In this document: positions 52,371-61,353 of the stretch, piece by piece
How the letters are laid out: each line of letters begins with the position of its first letter
Numbering within the stretch: the first letter of the stretch is position 1
NCBI RefSeq assembly: GCF_025753815.1
Contig: NZ_JAOWRF010000250.1
Span: forward strand, 51,855 to 115,854
Length of the DNA: 64,000 bases
From: Plectonema radiosum NIES-515
GTDB lineage: Bacteria > Cyanobacteriota > Cyanobacteriia > Cyanobacteriales > Nostocaceae
Direction of reading: 5' to 3'
Made by a program: the position numbers and the translations under genes
The notes under the pieces: generated by a model
What the model saw: the letters and a program-made list of their open reading frames with translations, nothing else
Database searches by the model: none
Told to the model about the DNA's origin: nothing

Positions 52371-53465
52371 TCATGCAACAGAACGATAAACATCAAGGGT
52401 TTGCGATACCGTTTTATCCCAACTAAACATTTTGGCTCTTTGATATCCTTTTGCAATCAAACGATCGCGCTCTTGAGAATTATCAACAAGAGAGAGCAAA
52501 ATATCTGCTAGATCGCCAGTTGCTTTTGGCTCAAAAAGTATGCCTGCATCGCCGACAACTTCAGGAATACTAGAGGAATTGGAAGCAAGTACAACTGTTC
52601 CGCAAGCCATTGCCTCTAATGGAGGAATGCCGAAACCTTCGTAGAGGGAGGGGTAAATAAAAGCAACGCTACAACGATACAACTTTGCTATATGAGAGTC
52701 GCTAGCATATCCATAATGCTCAATATGTTTGGTTAACTTTAGTTCATCAATCAGCTTTAATTCTGCATCATTAAAAGGATAACCTACAACACTGAGGGCA
52801 ATTTCAGGATTCACAGAAACAGCTTTAGAAAAAGCTAGTAGCAAGCCATCAAAGTTTTTATAACTGCTTGTACGACTGCCTACATAAAGATAATAAGGTC
52901 GGGATGGTACTGATTCAGCCCCATGAGAAAGACTCGCATCTATTTCGGAAGCCAAATACGTTACTGATATTTTATCCTCAACCATAGGATATAGTTCAAG
53001 CAAATCTTTTTTAGTATTTTCCGAAATACAGATAATTGCCTGAGCTGCAAGTATTGCTTTTCGTTTTGCCTCGGCAGTATAACCCTCTGGTTCAATCTCA
53101 GCAGCAAAAAGCTCGTGAATCATATCGTAAACAGTTATCACTACTGGGGAAGAATATTCTTTTATCCCTTTTTGTGTCAGTAATGAGTAATAAGTAGGGT
53201 GAGCAATATCAAATTTTTTAATCCCAGTTAAATATCTAAAATAAAATTTTTCAATTTTAGAAGAAAGTTTAATTGGGCGGAATCTTTTATATTTATAAAC
53301 TTCCAACATTGGGTGAACTGGATAGTTTAGCTTAGAAGCTTGATGAATTGCTGTAAGTGTAGGATTATAACTTTCTGGTAATTTGCTGATTATATTTGCA
53401 AAATATCGATTAATCCCGCCAGCGGTTTGCAGAGCGTATATTTGACCATCGTATATAATTCGCAT
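52371..53465 (-). CDS. GT4 glycosyltransferase
   Basis: The 364-residue GT-B enzyme is a mannosyltransferase-like GT4. It begins MRIIYDGQIYALQTAGGINR, with the typical glycine loop, then FDIAHPTYYSLL and VVITVYDMIHELFA. The donor half has RPYYLYVGSRTSSYKNFDGL and the Glu pair in YEGFGIPPLEAMACGTVVLA, followed by NSSSIPEVVGDAGILF. A strong ribosome site (AACAGGAGGAGTATAAACT) precedes the start. It follows the GDP-mannose dehydratase gene by about 60 bp, so a GDP-sugar such as mannose or a 6-deoxyhexose is a plausible donor. Confidence 0.92.
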   Translation of the reverse strand: MRIIYDGQIYALQTAGGINRYFANIISKLPESYNPTLTAIHQASKLNYPVHPMLEVYKYKRFRPIKLSSKIEKFYFRYLTGIKKFDIAHPTYYSLLTQKGIKEYSSPVVITVYDMIHELFAAEIEPEGYTAEAKRKAILAAQAIICISENTKKDLLELYPMVEDKISVTYLASEIDASLSHGAESVPSRPYYLYVGSRTSSYKNFDGLLLAFSKAVSVNPEIALSVVGYPFNDAELKLIDELKLTKHIEHYGYASDSHIAKLYRCSVAFIYPSLYEGFGIPPLEAMACGTVVLASNSSSIPEVVGDAGILFEPKATGDLADILLSLVDNSQERDRLIAKGYQRAKMFSWDKTVSQTLDVYRSVA

Positions 53466-53527
53466 AGTTTATACTCCTCCTGTTAAAGTTAAGTATTGCT
53501 TTGCGCTCGATTGCTCAAAGCAATAAA

Positions 53528-54481
53528 CTATTTAGCCTTTGCTTGTATCATCATTCGGACAACATGAGCCATCTGGTACTTAGCTTTCCACCCTAACTTT
53601 TGATGAGCCTTAGTTGGATTACCCTTTCCTAGTGCAATATCTGTTGGTCGAAATAAATTTTTATCACTTACCACGTGTTCGCGCCAATCTAATTTAAATT
53701 CAGCAAAAGCAGTGGCTACGAAGTCTTCTAATTTATGTGAGATGCCAGTGGCGATCGCGTAGTCATCAGGTTTATCTTGTTGCAGCATCAAATACATTGC
53801 TTCAACGTATTCAGGTGCCCAGCCCCAGTCACGTTCGATGTCAATATTGCCCAAAAGTAGCTTTTCTTGGCTTCCCGCAGCAATACGACAGGCAGCTGAG
53901 ACAATTTTTTGTGTGACGAATCTTTGTGGTCGCAAGGGAGACTCATGATTAAACAAAATGCCAGAACAGGCAAACAGGTTATAGGCTTCGCGATAGTTGG
54001 CAACTTCCCAAAAGGCGGCGGCTTTGGCTACACCATAAGGGCTTCGGGGACGAAATGGTGTGCTTTCGTCAGCAGCTTGTTCTCCTGTGTCGCCAAAGCA
54101 TTCACTAGAGCCAGCGTTGTAAAATTTGATTGGTTTACCTAGAAAACGAATGGCTTCTAGCAGATTTAAAGTACCTGTAGTAATGCTTTCAAGGGTTTCA
54201 ACGGGCTGCTCAAAGGAAAGACCAACTGAACTTTGCCCTGCTAGGTTGTAAATCTCATCCGGCTCAATTTTGGTAAGGACTTGCAAAACGCTGCGAAAGT
54301 CATTGAGGGCAACTGATTCTAATTTTATTTGCTCGCGGATGCCCAGGCGAACCAGGTTTTGAAAGGTGGACATTTGGGCGTCGCGAGAAGTGCCGCAAAC
54401 GGTATAGCCTTTGTTTAACAGTAGCTGCGCTAAATAGGCTCCATCTTGACCAGAGACACCACATATGATAACTGTTTTCAT
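53528..54481 (-). CDS. gmd: GDP-mannose 4,6-dehydratase-type SDR
   Basis: This NADP-dependent short-chain dehydrogenase converts GDP-mannose to GDP-4-keto-6-deoxymannose, precursor of fucose, rhamnose or perosamine. From ATG 54481 it has 317 residues (a frame to 54514 exists), rather short for Gmd, usually about 340-370. It shows the cofactor loop CGVSGQDGAYLAQLLLNKGY, LAGQSSVGLSFEQPVETL, the Ser motif YNAGSSECFGDTGEQAADES, the Tyr-Lys pair in RSPYGVAKAAAFW, and NHESPLRPQRFVTQKI with DWGWAPEYVEAMYLML. These are Gmd family features. It lies between a GT4 gene and a methyltransferase gene. Confidence 0.88.
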   Translation of the reverse strand: MKTVIICGVSGQDGAYLAQLLLNKGYTVCGTSRDAQMSTFQNLVRLGIREQIKLESVALNDFRSVLQVLTKIEPDEIYNLAGQSSVGLSFEQPVETLESITTGTLNLLEAIRFLGKPIKFYNAGSSECFGDTGEQAADESTPFRPRSPYGVAKAAAFWEVANYREAYNLFACSGILFNHESPLRPQRFVTQKIVSAACRIAAGSQEKLLLGNIDIERDWGWAPEYVEAMYLMLQQDKPDDYAIATGISHKLEDFVATAFAEFKLDWREHVVSDKNLFRPTDIALGKGNPTKAHQKLGWKAKYQMAHVVRMMIQAKAK

Positions 54482-54615
54482 AGTTTTCTTAGTATTTTTG
54501 TAGACTTCTTCCATTGGCAGGTGGTAAGGGCAGGGATAAAGTCTTTACATAGCCTGACCATCAGGCAAAATACTTAACAACGTCTTCAGCCGATTAATTT
54601 GCATAACTAGCTTTC

Positions 54616-55467
54616 CTACTTAAGGCAAAGGAAGGAATAGAGTCTACCCGGAAAGTTACAGCTACGAGATAGATGTTGTCGATAGTAATTTTCAAGAGGT
54701 GGAAGTTTTATCAAAATCGAAACAATGACCTTCCCTAACTTTTTTTGCAATGATTGGTACAATCTACCTTTTACATCAGCATTAGATTCAGGAAAGTGAT
54801 TGATAACATTGTCGAAAGGAGCAAAAGTTTTTATGTTCCTAAAGCTAGCATGTTGGAGTGCTGAGATGTAATTTTTCAAAGTATGTGCATTCTCACCTCC
54901 GTGTAGCTGATGCAAAATATGGTTATCCAGAAATTCTTTAAGCTGGTTTTCATCACTGATAACATGTTCTCTAGTTGCCAGTAGTAAACCATTAGCCTTT
55001 AGTACTCTTGAACACTCCGAAAGACCTTTATACAAGTCAGAAAAGTGGTGGAGTGCCTGACGCGCATATACAATATCAAATGTTGAGTCTGCGAAAGGTA
55101 GGTTTTCAGCAAAGGCTTCAACAGTTGAAATAGAGCCATTATGAACCACATAACTTAGTCTACTAGTAGCTCCAAGTCCCACATCTTCGCTTTGATCGGG
55201 ATCTACAGCAGTAACTTCATGTCCTAAAGATGCAAAAGCATAAGACGCTATACCACTTCCGCAACCAAGATCAAGTATTTTTAATTGCTTAGATGAGTTT
55301 TTTAATTTCAAGAGCCTTATGATCTCTGCAAATTCTTCACTTGATGTAAAACGCTTGGCAGCTACAAGATTATCAGTATCAAGGTAGCATAGTTCGACTA
55401 ACTCAGAGTGTTCTGGTTGGCTACGCATCCAATGAAGAGATTCTTCGTATGTATATTTATATTTCAT
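54616..55467 (-). CDS. Class I SAM-dependent methyltransferase
   Basis: The protein has about 283 residues from ATG 55467, which has AGGAGTTTCATAGAC upstream; a frame to 55506 exists. SAM-binding motif I is LKILDLGCGSGIASYAFASL, then EVTAVDPDQSED (motif for ribose binding), FDIVYARQALHHFSDLYKGL (strand 4) and LKANGLLLATREHV. It resembles small-molecule or sugar methyltransferases (Methyltransf_11 group). Its place next to gmd suggests methylation of a deoxysugar in the polymer. The C-terminal half is helical with no recognisable extra domain. Confidence 0.85.
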   Translation of the reverse strand: MKYKYTYEESLHWMRSQPEHSELVELCYLDTDNLVAAKRFTSSEEFAEIIRLLKLKNSSKQLKILDLGCGSGIASYAFASLGHEVTAVDPDQSEDVGLGATSRLSYVVHNGSISTVEAFAENLPFADSTFDIVYARQALHHFSDLYKGLSECSRVLKANGLLLATREHVISDENQLKEFLDNHILHQLHGGENAHTLKNYISALQHASFRNIKTFAPFDNVINHFPESNADVKGRLYQSLQKKLGKVIVSILIKLPPLENYYRQHLSRSCNFPGRLYSFLCLK

Positions 55468-55799
55468 GTCTATGAAACTCCTAAAATTTTTTACCACTAA
55501 CAACAAGTTTGTTTTTGAGATTTTGCCATAATATACTTATCTGCCGTTTATTTTCTATCTTTTTCAGGATTCTATGATTCTCATCTACTTTACAGAGTTT
55601 TTGCCAACGTTACGCTTTCTCGCTAGATAAATATTTAGTATACTGGTAAACTTGTTTGTGACACCTTGAAGCAGAGATTTTATTTTTACACCCAAATAAT
55701 TTAGTGAGTAATTTCTACTTTGAATCATAATTTAAGTATTTGCTTGAAGTCAGGGATTTAATTATTAAGATGATTAACTAAAATAATAAATTAACTCTA
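55468..55799. other. AT-rich gap between methyltransferase and wzt
   Basis: No gene or strong repeat is seen. It breaks the otherwise tight spacing of the locus and may hold an internal promoter for the genes to the left. Confidence 0.4.
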
Positions 55800-57077
55800 T
55801 TACATAATTAAGTATTTTTCTTTCCAAGGAATATTTGCAAATACAACGCCAAAAGCAGTGCCTTTATACAAAGCCATATCACTACCTGTTTCCTCAATTT
55901 CAAAGGTTATTAGAGATTGATGCTGACACAGAATCTCTACGTTAGGCACATGGGCTGCAATATCAATGGTGTAGGTTCCAGATACCAGAAAAAGAGCGGG
56001 AATTTCAATTTCCGAAATGTAATTTCCCCCTGAAACCCCGGAAGCAAGAGATGAAGAACGATTGGTTGTAAATATTGGAATTCCAGAAGAATTGTCAACT
56101 CGCATAGATACTTCCAAATCTTTGATAGTTTGAGTAGCAGAGTACTCTAAGCGAATTATAATTGGCTCTCGTATATCAAAATAAGAGGTTATATTTTCCT
56201 CTAAGTTGAGTAAAGAAACTCGCTTAAAGCAAAACCGCTGATTTGGCTTGTTGCTACTATTAAGAACTACTTCTCCAGAATGTTCGGCTCCGTAGGTCAA
56301 AAACTTGCTGGTTACCTGCTCTGCATCTCCATCCATATGTACCTGACCACCGATCAACCAAATGCCTCTCTGACACAGAGTTGTCACAGTAGCCATATTG
56401 TGACTCACAAATAAAACTGTTCTTCCCTCTTTACCCACATCCTCCATCTTGCCCAAACATTTCTTCTGAAACTGAGCATCTCCTACAGCCAGCACTTCAT
56501 CTACAATCAAAATCTCTGGCTCCAAATGTGCTGCTACTGCAAACGCTAACCGCACGTACATTCCAGAAGAATATCTTTTAACAGGCGTATCTAAAAACTT
56601 TTCAACTTCCGCAAATGCGACAATCTCATCAAACTTACGGGTAATCTCTACCTTGCTCATCCCTAGAATTGCACCGTTGAGGAATATATTCTCTCTACCC
56701 GTCAACTCTGGATGAAAACCCGTACCTACTTCTAATAAACTAGCAACTCTCCCTTTAATCCGGATAGAGCCAGAAGTTGGTTCCGTAATTCTGCTGAGAA
56801 CTTTTAGTAGCGTAGATTTTCCTGCGCCATTACGCCCAATGAACCCAACTCTGTCGCCTTGCTTAATCTCAAAAGACACATCCTTCAGCGCCCAAAACTC
56901 TTGCTCGCTTGGGTTCAAGTCTTTTTGACTTCCTGGTTTGAGAAGTTTTTTTCCAACAGACTTTGCCCCGTCACTCATAGATTCGCGCAGAGACTTGTAT
57001 CTACTACTGCCTTCTTTCTGCTGACCCAGAATGTACTTCTTACTTAAATTTTCAACTCTAATAACTGTATCAGACAT
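55800..57077 (-). CDS. wzt: ABC transporter ATPase Wzt, first copy
   Basis: The 425-residue partner of the adjacent Wzm. The ATPase domain has Walker A GFIGRNGAGKSTLLKVLSRI, signature YSSGMYVRLAFAVAAHL and Walker B EILIVDEVLAVGDAQ. The C-terminal Wzt_C-like domain (about 265-425) contains FDIREPIIIRLEYSATQTIK and GNYISEIEIPALFLVSGTYT. It reads the terminal sugar or modification of the chain and thereby selects export substrate. It is 17 bp from wzm in one operon. Its first 230 residues are nearly identical to the other Wzt at 50672, but the region after the SHNM motif differs. Confidence 0.93.
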   Translation of the reverse strand: MSDTVIRVENLSKKYILGQQKEGSSRYKSLRESMSDGAKSVGKKLLKPGSQKDLNPSEQEFWALKDVSFEIKQGDRVGFIGRNGAGKSTLLKVLSRITEPTSGSIRIKGRVASLLEVGTGFHPELTGRENIFLNGAILGMSKVEITRKFDEIVAFAEVEKFLDTPVKRYSSGMYVRLAFAVAAHLEPEILIVDEVLAVGDAQFQKKCLGKMEDVGKEGRTVLFVSHNMATVTTLCQRGIWLIGGQVHMDGDAEQVTSKFLTYGAEHSGEVVLNSSNKPNQRFCFKRVSLLNLEENITSYFDIREPIIIRLEYSATQTIKDLEVSMRVDNSSGIPIFTTNRSSSLASGVSGGNYISEIEIPALFLVSGTYTIDIAAHVPNVEILCQHQSLITFEIEETGSDMALYKGTAFGVVFANIPWKEKYLIM

Positions 57078-57093
57078 GTCAATCTACTCCTTG

Positions 57094-57921
57094 CTATACC
57101 ACGTCAGCAAATGTGCGTTCCATCTTGCGGAAGTACCAAATTCCGCTAGCAAGCATTAGAATTACTAAACCTACAGACAATGCAAAGCCAGGTAAGTATA
57201 TCTGCGATTCGCCGCCTAAAATTGCCCATCGAAAACCGTTAATTACTCCTACCATTGGGTTGAGTGAATACAACAGCTGCCATTCTTCCGGTATTCTACT
57301 GGCAGTAAAACCTACAGGAGAAATGTACAAACCAAATTGCACTATAAACGGCACAATATAGCGGAAATCGCGATATTCCACAGTCAAAGCTGCTAACCAC
57401 AATCCTGCACCTATGGATGCTGCAAAGGCAATCAAAATAAATAGCGGCAGTGTCAAAATGCGCCAATCAGGTACAAAGTTGTAGTACGCCATCAACCCTA
57501 GTAAAATGATACCGGAAATCATGAAGTCTACAAAGCTAACAATGACTGCACTAGTGGGGACAATCAAACGCGGAAAGTAAACTTTAGAAAGCAGGTTGGC
57601 ATTGGAAACTAAACTGTTGCTGCATTCAGTCAGGGCACCAGAGAAAAACTGCCAGGGTAGCAAACCAGCAAAAACCAGAATCGGGTAAGGGGTATTTCCT
57701 ACCGAGGGTAGTTTTGCCACTCCTTGAAAGACAAAGGTGAACACCACCATAGTTAAGAAGGGACGAATCAATGCCCATACCATCCCGATCGCAGTTTGTT
57801 TGTAGCGCACCAAAATATCGCGCCATGCCAGAAAGTAAAATAGCTCTCTGTATTTCCACAGGTCTTTCCAATACTGACTCTCAGTTCTACCTGCCTCGAT
57901 GATGAGTTCTTTGCTTTCCAT
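57094..57921 (-). CDS. wzm: ABC transporter permease Wzm
   Basis: The 275-residue permease of the ABC-2 type exports the finished O-antigen-like or other surface polymer across the inner membrane. Six hydrophobic segments are visible, for example PFLTMVVFTFVFQGVA, LIVPTSAVIVSFVDFMISGI and FALSVGLVILMLASGIWYF. The conserved cytoplasmic N-terminus YFLAWRDILVRYKQTAIGMV and the SPVGFTASRIPEEW loop are present. The ATG at 57921 gives a full-length protein. It is followed 17 bp downstream by its ATPase. A C-terminal fragment of a related permease remains at 51996-52236. Confidence 0.93.
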   Translation of the reverse strand: MESKELIIEAGRTESQYWKDLWKYRELFYFLAWRDILVRYKQTAIGMVWALIRPFLTMVVFTFVFQGVAKLPSVGNTPYPILVFAGLLPWQFFSGALTECSNSLVSNANLLSKVYFPRLIVPTSAVIVSFVDFMISGIILLGLMAYYNFVPDWRILTLPLFILIAFAASIGAGLWLAALTVEYRDFRYIVPFIVQFGLYISPVGFTASRIPEEWQLLYSLNPMVGVINGFRWAILGGESQIYLPGFALSVGLVILMLASGIWYFRKMERTFADVV

Positions 57922-58752
57922 CTACTTACCTGTATGTTGCATTCCCTTAGAGAACGTGTGATTGTTTTGCGGTCAATATTTGAATCCCCGAAAAAATACT
58001 GCCTTTGTTATCCCTTTAGTATTTCCTTCGGTAATCTTCATATCAGGAAATATTTGTAATTTTGTCTAAGCTTTAAATCAACTGGAGTTTTTGGCAAAAA
58101 GTATTAAGTCAAGATGGAAACTTGAGCTTTAAAACTCCGGAAGGCTTACACAAAGCTACTTTAGGTGACATAGACAGCTACAAAATTATCGGAATTATTT
58201 GTTGATAATTTATGGTCAAATGCTTGACGAAAAATGAATACATTAGTATTTACTCGGAGAACATTCTGTAATATACTTCTAAGTGCTTAACTGGTGTTCC
58301 GGATATTTTCCTCAGAAAATCTACTGGTACTAGTGGTCTGTCAAGATAAAAATGACAGGTTGTAGAGACGTAGCAATGCTACGTCTTTGAGCGGGTTTTG
58401 CATGTACACATACCCTCAAAATAAAATTGACAGACTACTAGTTTGAATTTGAGGCAAAAACTAAATGTAGGTCGAACTCACGTTAATATAGCAATCCGAT
58501 TTGTTTTTGAACAAAATTAGGTATTTGTAGGGTGCCGTACTTTCGTCGCTAACGTACTAAACCCTTAAGAATGGTGCGTTAGGCAACGCTTTCACACCCT
58601 ACGTGTATTTCAAAAATCAAAACTGAATAAGAGTGCAAAAGGATGATTAAATGGTAGTAAATTAGACTCCGACCGAATCCGAATTTAAACATGCGTTATC
58701 TAGAAGCCAGAGACGTAGCACTGCTACGTCTCTACATTCTTTTTTACAATTA
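57922..58752. other. Long intergenic region with repeats and an open stretch
   Basis: There is no supportable gene. One + strand frame without a start codon is open from 58078 to the stop at 58204 and looks coding-like (WSFWQKVLSQDGNLSFKTPE); it may be a relic. GTAGGGTG (58527-58534) opposes CACCCTAC (58595-58602). A family A-like hairpin (GAGACGTAGCACTGCTACGT) lies near 58710. Confidence 0.4.
58330..58441. repeat. MITE-like inverted repeat, family D (copy 2)
   Basis: CTAGTGGTCTGTCAA (58330-58344) and TTGACAGACTACTAG (58427-58441) form the ends, matching 37294-37382 with one mismatch. The interior carries GTAGAGACGTAGCAATGCTA. Confidence 0.75.
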
Positions 58753-59562
58753 CTAATCCCTCCATCCCAAATACCGTTCGCGTATACGAAATGGAGTACT
58801 AAAAGAACTCGACATCAACAGTTGCTTCAAAGCCAACAATATAAAAGCTGGAATGGTCTGTGTATAACGATTCCAGAGACGTCGAGGTTCTTGCAACCAC
58901 CGATATAGCCATTCAAAACCCAAGTCTCGTATCATGCGGGGTGCGCGTTTATGGATTCCTGCGTATACAGGGAAAACTCCACCCAACCCAATCATTACCG
59001 ACTGGATTTTATCTTTATGTTGAGCTATCCAATTTTCTTGTTTGGGACACCCCAGAGATACGAACACCAAACCAGCACCACTGTTGTTAATCATCTTAAT
59101 CAGAGCTTTGTCTTCAGTTTCAGTCATGGGACGAAAGGGCAGAGGTTCCATTCCTGCAATTTTCAACTTCGGAAATTCCTGCTCTAACCTTTTTTGCATT
59201 AAAGAAAGAATGTCGAGTTGAGAACCCGCAAAGAAAACACTGACGTTTTGTGTTTGCGCTAGCTTACACAATGCTAATAAAACATCCATCCCCGCTACAC
59301 GGTCTTGGTAACGCGCTCCCAAAAGCCTCATCATCCATACTAAAGGCATTCCATCAGGAGTGATTATATCTGCGTCCTTTAAAACAGTAGCGAACTCTGG
59401 ATTCCAATGCGCTTCCATCAGCATATGTACGTTGGCTACGCAAACAGTTTTACTTTCGCGAGCGATCGCCCACCTCAGTATTGTTTGTATCTGATCCTCA
59501 AAGCGTAAAGCTGTAATCGGAAAATCAAGCACTCTTTGTTTCGGTAGAAAAATTCCTACCAT
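58753..59562 (-). CDS. WecG/TagA/CpsF-family glycosyltransferase
   Basis: The 269-residue protein is typical of the family that adds the second sugar (for example N-acetylmannosamine or its uronate) to a lipid-linked primer. It has VCVANVHMLMEAHWNPEFAT, KDADIITPDGMPLVWMMRLL, DRVAGMDVLLALCKLAQTQN and the C-terminal block FVSLGCPKQENWIAQHKDKI, IGLGGVFPVYAGIHKRAPRM and DLGFEWLYRWLQEPRRLWNR, all hallmarks of the fold. CAAGGAGTAACTT before the ATG is a strong ribosome site. It is the first gene of the - strand locus, so it probably acts at the start of repeat-unit assembly. Confidence 0.93.
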   Translation of the reverse strand: MVGIFLPKQRVLDFPITALRFEDQIQTILRWAIARESKTVCVANVHMLMEAHWNPEFATVLKDADIITPDGMPLVWMMRLLGARYQDRVAGMDVLLALCKLAQTQNVSVFFAGSQLDILSLMQKRLEQEFPKLKIAGMEPLPFRPMTETEDKALIKMINNSGAGLVFVSLGCPKQENWIAQHKDKIQSVMIGLGGVFPVYAGIHKRAPRMIRDLGFEWLYRWLQEPRRLWNRYTQTIPAFILLALKQLLMSSSFSTPFRIRERYLGWRD

Positions 59563-60021
59563 AAGTTACTCCTTGTGTCAAATGGGAACTCAAAACAACG
59601 ACTAACCATTTCAAATATTGAAAATGTCAAATTTGATTACTCTCGACTTTTTTCAAGGATTGAAGCATGGTTGAAGTTAACACATGGAGATGCAATAGCT
59701 TTTACTGTAAATTCTTGGCTTCCCTGGTAATAATTATTTCTTTTTAGCCTGTATAGAATTTACCCTAAAAAAAAGCCAATTTAGTCATTTGTCGGCAAAC
59801 TTTATTTTAACTTTATATTTTCTTGATGATTTGTTTACGGAAGCATTACATTCGCTTTAAAAATCGGAAAATCAATATCTAATTAACACAAAAATTCAGT
59901 AATTTTAGCCAAATATTAAACAGTTAAACAGGCAAACCCTAATACTTGAGGATTGCAAATGAGAAGTATAGTTTATATTTTAAAATTTTATGAATTAACA
60001 AACAATCTGCTGTTATGTAGC
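59563..60021. other. AT-rich intergenic region, no gene seen
   Basis: It contains long A/T runs and no supportable gene. The part next to 59562 should hold the promoter of the polysaccharide locus. Confidence 0.45.
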
Positions 60022-60249
60022 TTAAATAACATTAATATTCTTAATTTTAAAACCAGCCCAAAAAAATAGGGGGAAGATTAACTTTTCTTCCCCCTGCTTC
60101 TTATTGTTGTTGTCTAGGATGTTGCCTTCTTTCAGCCTTTTTCGCAGCATCTGTCGTTGTTTTTTAAGTTGTCGCTGTCTTGCAGAACCACCTCTGCCTT
60201 TATCGTTTCTGCCTTCACGACGGGGAGATTCCCATCTCTTTAATCGCAT
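60022..60249 (-). CDS. Small basic hypothetical protein whose frame runs through a terminator
   Basis: I do not recognise a family. The 75-residue frame starts with ATG at 60249 and AGAGGTTAATAATT lies just upstream, a plausible ribosome site. The first 43 residues are extremely basic (RLKRWESPRREGRNDKGRGG, RQRQLKKQRQMLRKRLKEGN), like a nucleic-acid-binding or ribosome-associated tail. From about residue 53 the frame passes through a strong hairpin plus T-run that looks like its own terminator, giving the hydrophobic tail KLIFPLFFWAGFKIKNINVI. Either the natural stop was lost by mutation or the real end is different. Confidence 0.45.
   Translation of the reverse strand: MRLKRWESPRREGRNDKGRGGSARQRQLKKQRQMLRKRLKEGNILDNNNKKQGEEKLIFPLFFWAGFKIKNINVI
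60058..60094 (-). terminator. Intrinsic terminator of the small basic gene
   Basis: On the - strand GGGGGAAGA (60094-60086) pairs with TCTTCCCCC (60077-60069) across eight bases, then TATTTTTTT follows. This is a textbook intrinsic terminator lying inside the reading frame at 60022-60249. Confidence 0.8.
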
Positions 60250-61156
60250 AATTATTAACCTCTCTGTGGAGTAAGATAACTGGACTTTTCTGACTGGTAA
60301 GTCGTTGATAATTTATTTTTTCGTCATTCATATATACATTTTAGATCATAATTCTCCCATCGTCAAATCAAAATAGTGCAGGGGAACAAATATCATGATG
60401 AAAAGCGGCTAGAATGAGGTTAATTTCGTGTTGTTTGATGAGCGCTTACCCATGCAATATGGCGAATTAAAAAAGTAAATCCCCATTGAGATTTATAATT
60501 CTCAATAGAAACAACCCTTGGGATACTTGGCAAGTTTATTTCTCAATTACATCGGGTAGCAAGAACTATCCAGGCTATTTTATTGGGTCAATTAAAACTA
60601 TACTTTGAGAACTGATCCTGTAAGCGATCGCCATAAAGCCATAAATAAGCCCTTGCTAGTTTCTTTATATTTCTTCATGAATTTTCCATCGCAATCCGGA
60701 ATTAAGTTTATAAATCGCAAAGAAAATTTATAAATTTATTTAATATCCAGATTAAGCAAAAAAATGGTGAAAATTATTGATAGGCAAATGTTACAGCCTA
60801 ATTTAACCCTTGTAACAGGTATATCTTTTTCCTATAACCTAATTTCTGCTTGATATAGTGCTTCTATTCAATAGACAACCTATTTGAAAATTAGGCGTTG
60901 CTGATTTAAAATATGAATTTGTCTCACGCAAAGGCGCAAAGGCGCAAAGGTACAAAGAAAAAGAAAGGTAATTTTGGCATTTCATATTCTGATTCAGCAA
61001 CGCCGAAAATTAAATATGCATTGTCCAAAACCCCAAGAGACGTAGCACAGAATAGTCTCTACATTGTGCACAGAATCGTCTAATAGAAAACAAAGCTAAA
61101 AATATAGGGTTCCAGATCGCTTGGCTGAAACCCTACATTTATCTATATTTTTCCAG
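60250..61156. other. Long AT-rich intergenic region with several repeats
   Basis: No gene is seen. It contains a GCAAAGGCGCAAAGGCGCAA direct repeat near 60938, the element at 60894-61004 and part of a family B repeat at 61007-61062. Confidence 0.45.
60894..61004. repeat. MITE-like inverted repeat, family H
   Basis: GGCGTTGCTGATTTAAAATA at 60894 and TTCTGATTCAGCAACGCC ending at 61004 are near-perfect inverted ends, with ATATGAATT/CATTTCATAT inside. The interior holds GCGCAAAGGCGCAAAGG direct repeats. Confidence 0.7.
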
Positions 61157-61268
61157 TAGACATCTCCATAAATGAACTATGCGTTGTTTATAACCCTTGT
61201 AGAGACGCGAAATTTCGCTGTAGAGACGCGAAATTTCGCGTCTCTACATTGTTTTCTGGAGATGTCTA
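61157..61268. repeat. MITE-like repeat, family A, abutting tRNA-Leu
   Basis: TAGACATCTCCA (61157-61168) and TGGAGATGTCTA (61257-61268) are perfect ends. The interior has a doubled TAGAGACGCGAAATTTCGC unit. One base separates it from the tRNA 3' end. Confidence 0.8.
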
Positions 61269-61269
61269 G

Positions 61270-61353
61270 TGGGCAGGAGGAGAATCGAACTCCTATGATC
61301 TCACGATCGTCACATTTTGAGTGTGATGCGTCTACCAATTTCGCCACCCGCCC
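61270..61353 (-). tRNA. trnL: tRNA-Leu (anticodon CAA)
   Basis: The - strand gives an 84-nt class II tRNA. The acceptor stem is GGGCGGG/CCTGCCC (one G-T pair), the D arm contains GGCGAAATTGGTAGACGC, the anticodon stem TCACA/TGTGA holds the loop CTCAAAA (anticodon CAA), a long variable arm follows (CGATCGTGAGATCAT), and the T arm is AGGAGTTCGATTCTCCT. The discriminator is A, as needed for Leu. CCA is not encoded. The first 22 nt overlap the end of the peptidase gene. Confidence 0.95.

Noticed and set aside
58078..58204. Open stretch with coding-like composition upstream of wzm
   Set aside because: No start codon and only about 42 codons; noted as a possible relic within the intergenic entry but not called as a gene.
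60930..60960. Possible CRISPR-like direct repeat (GCAAAGGCGCAAAGG)
   Set aside because: The units are only about 9 bp with no spacers; it is a short tandem repeat inside a palindromic element.
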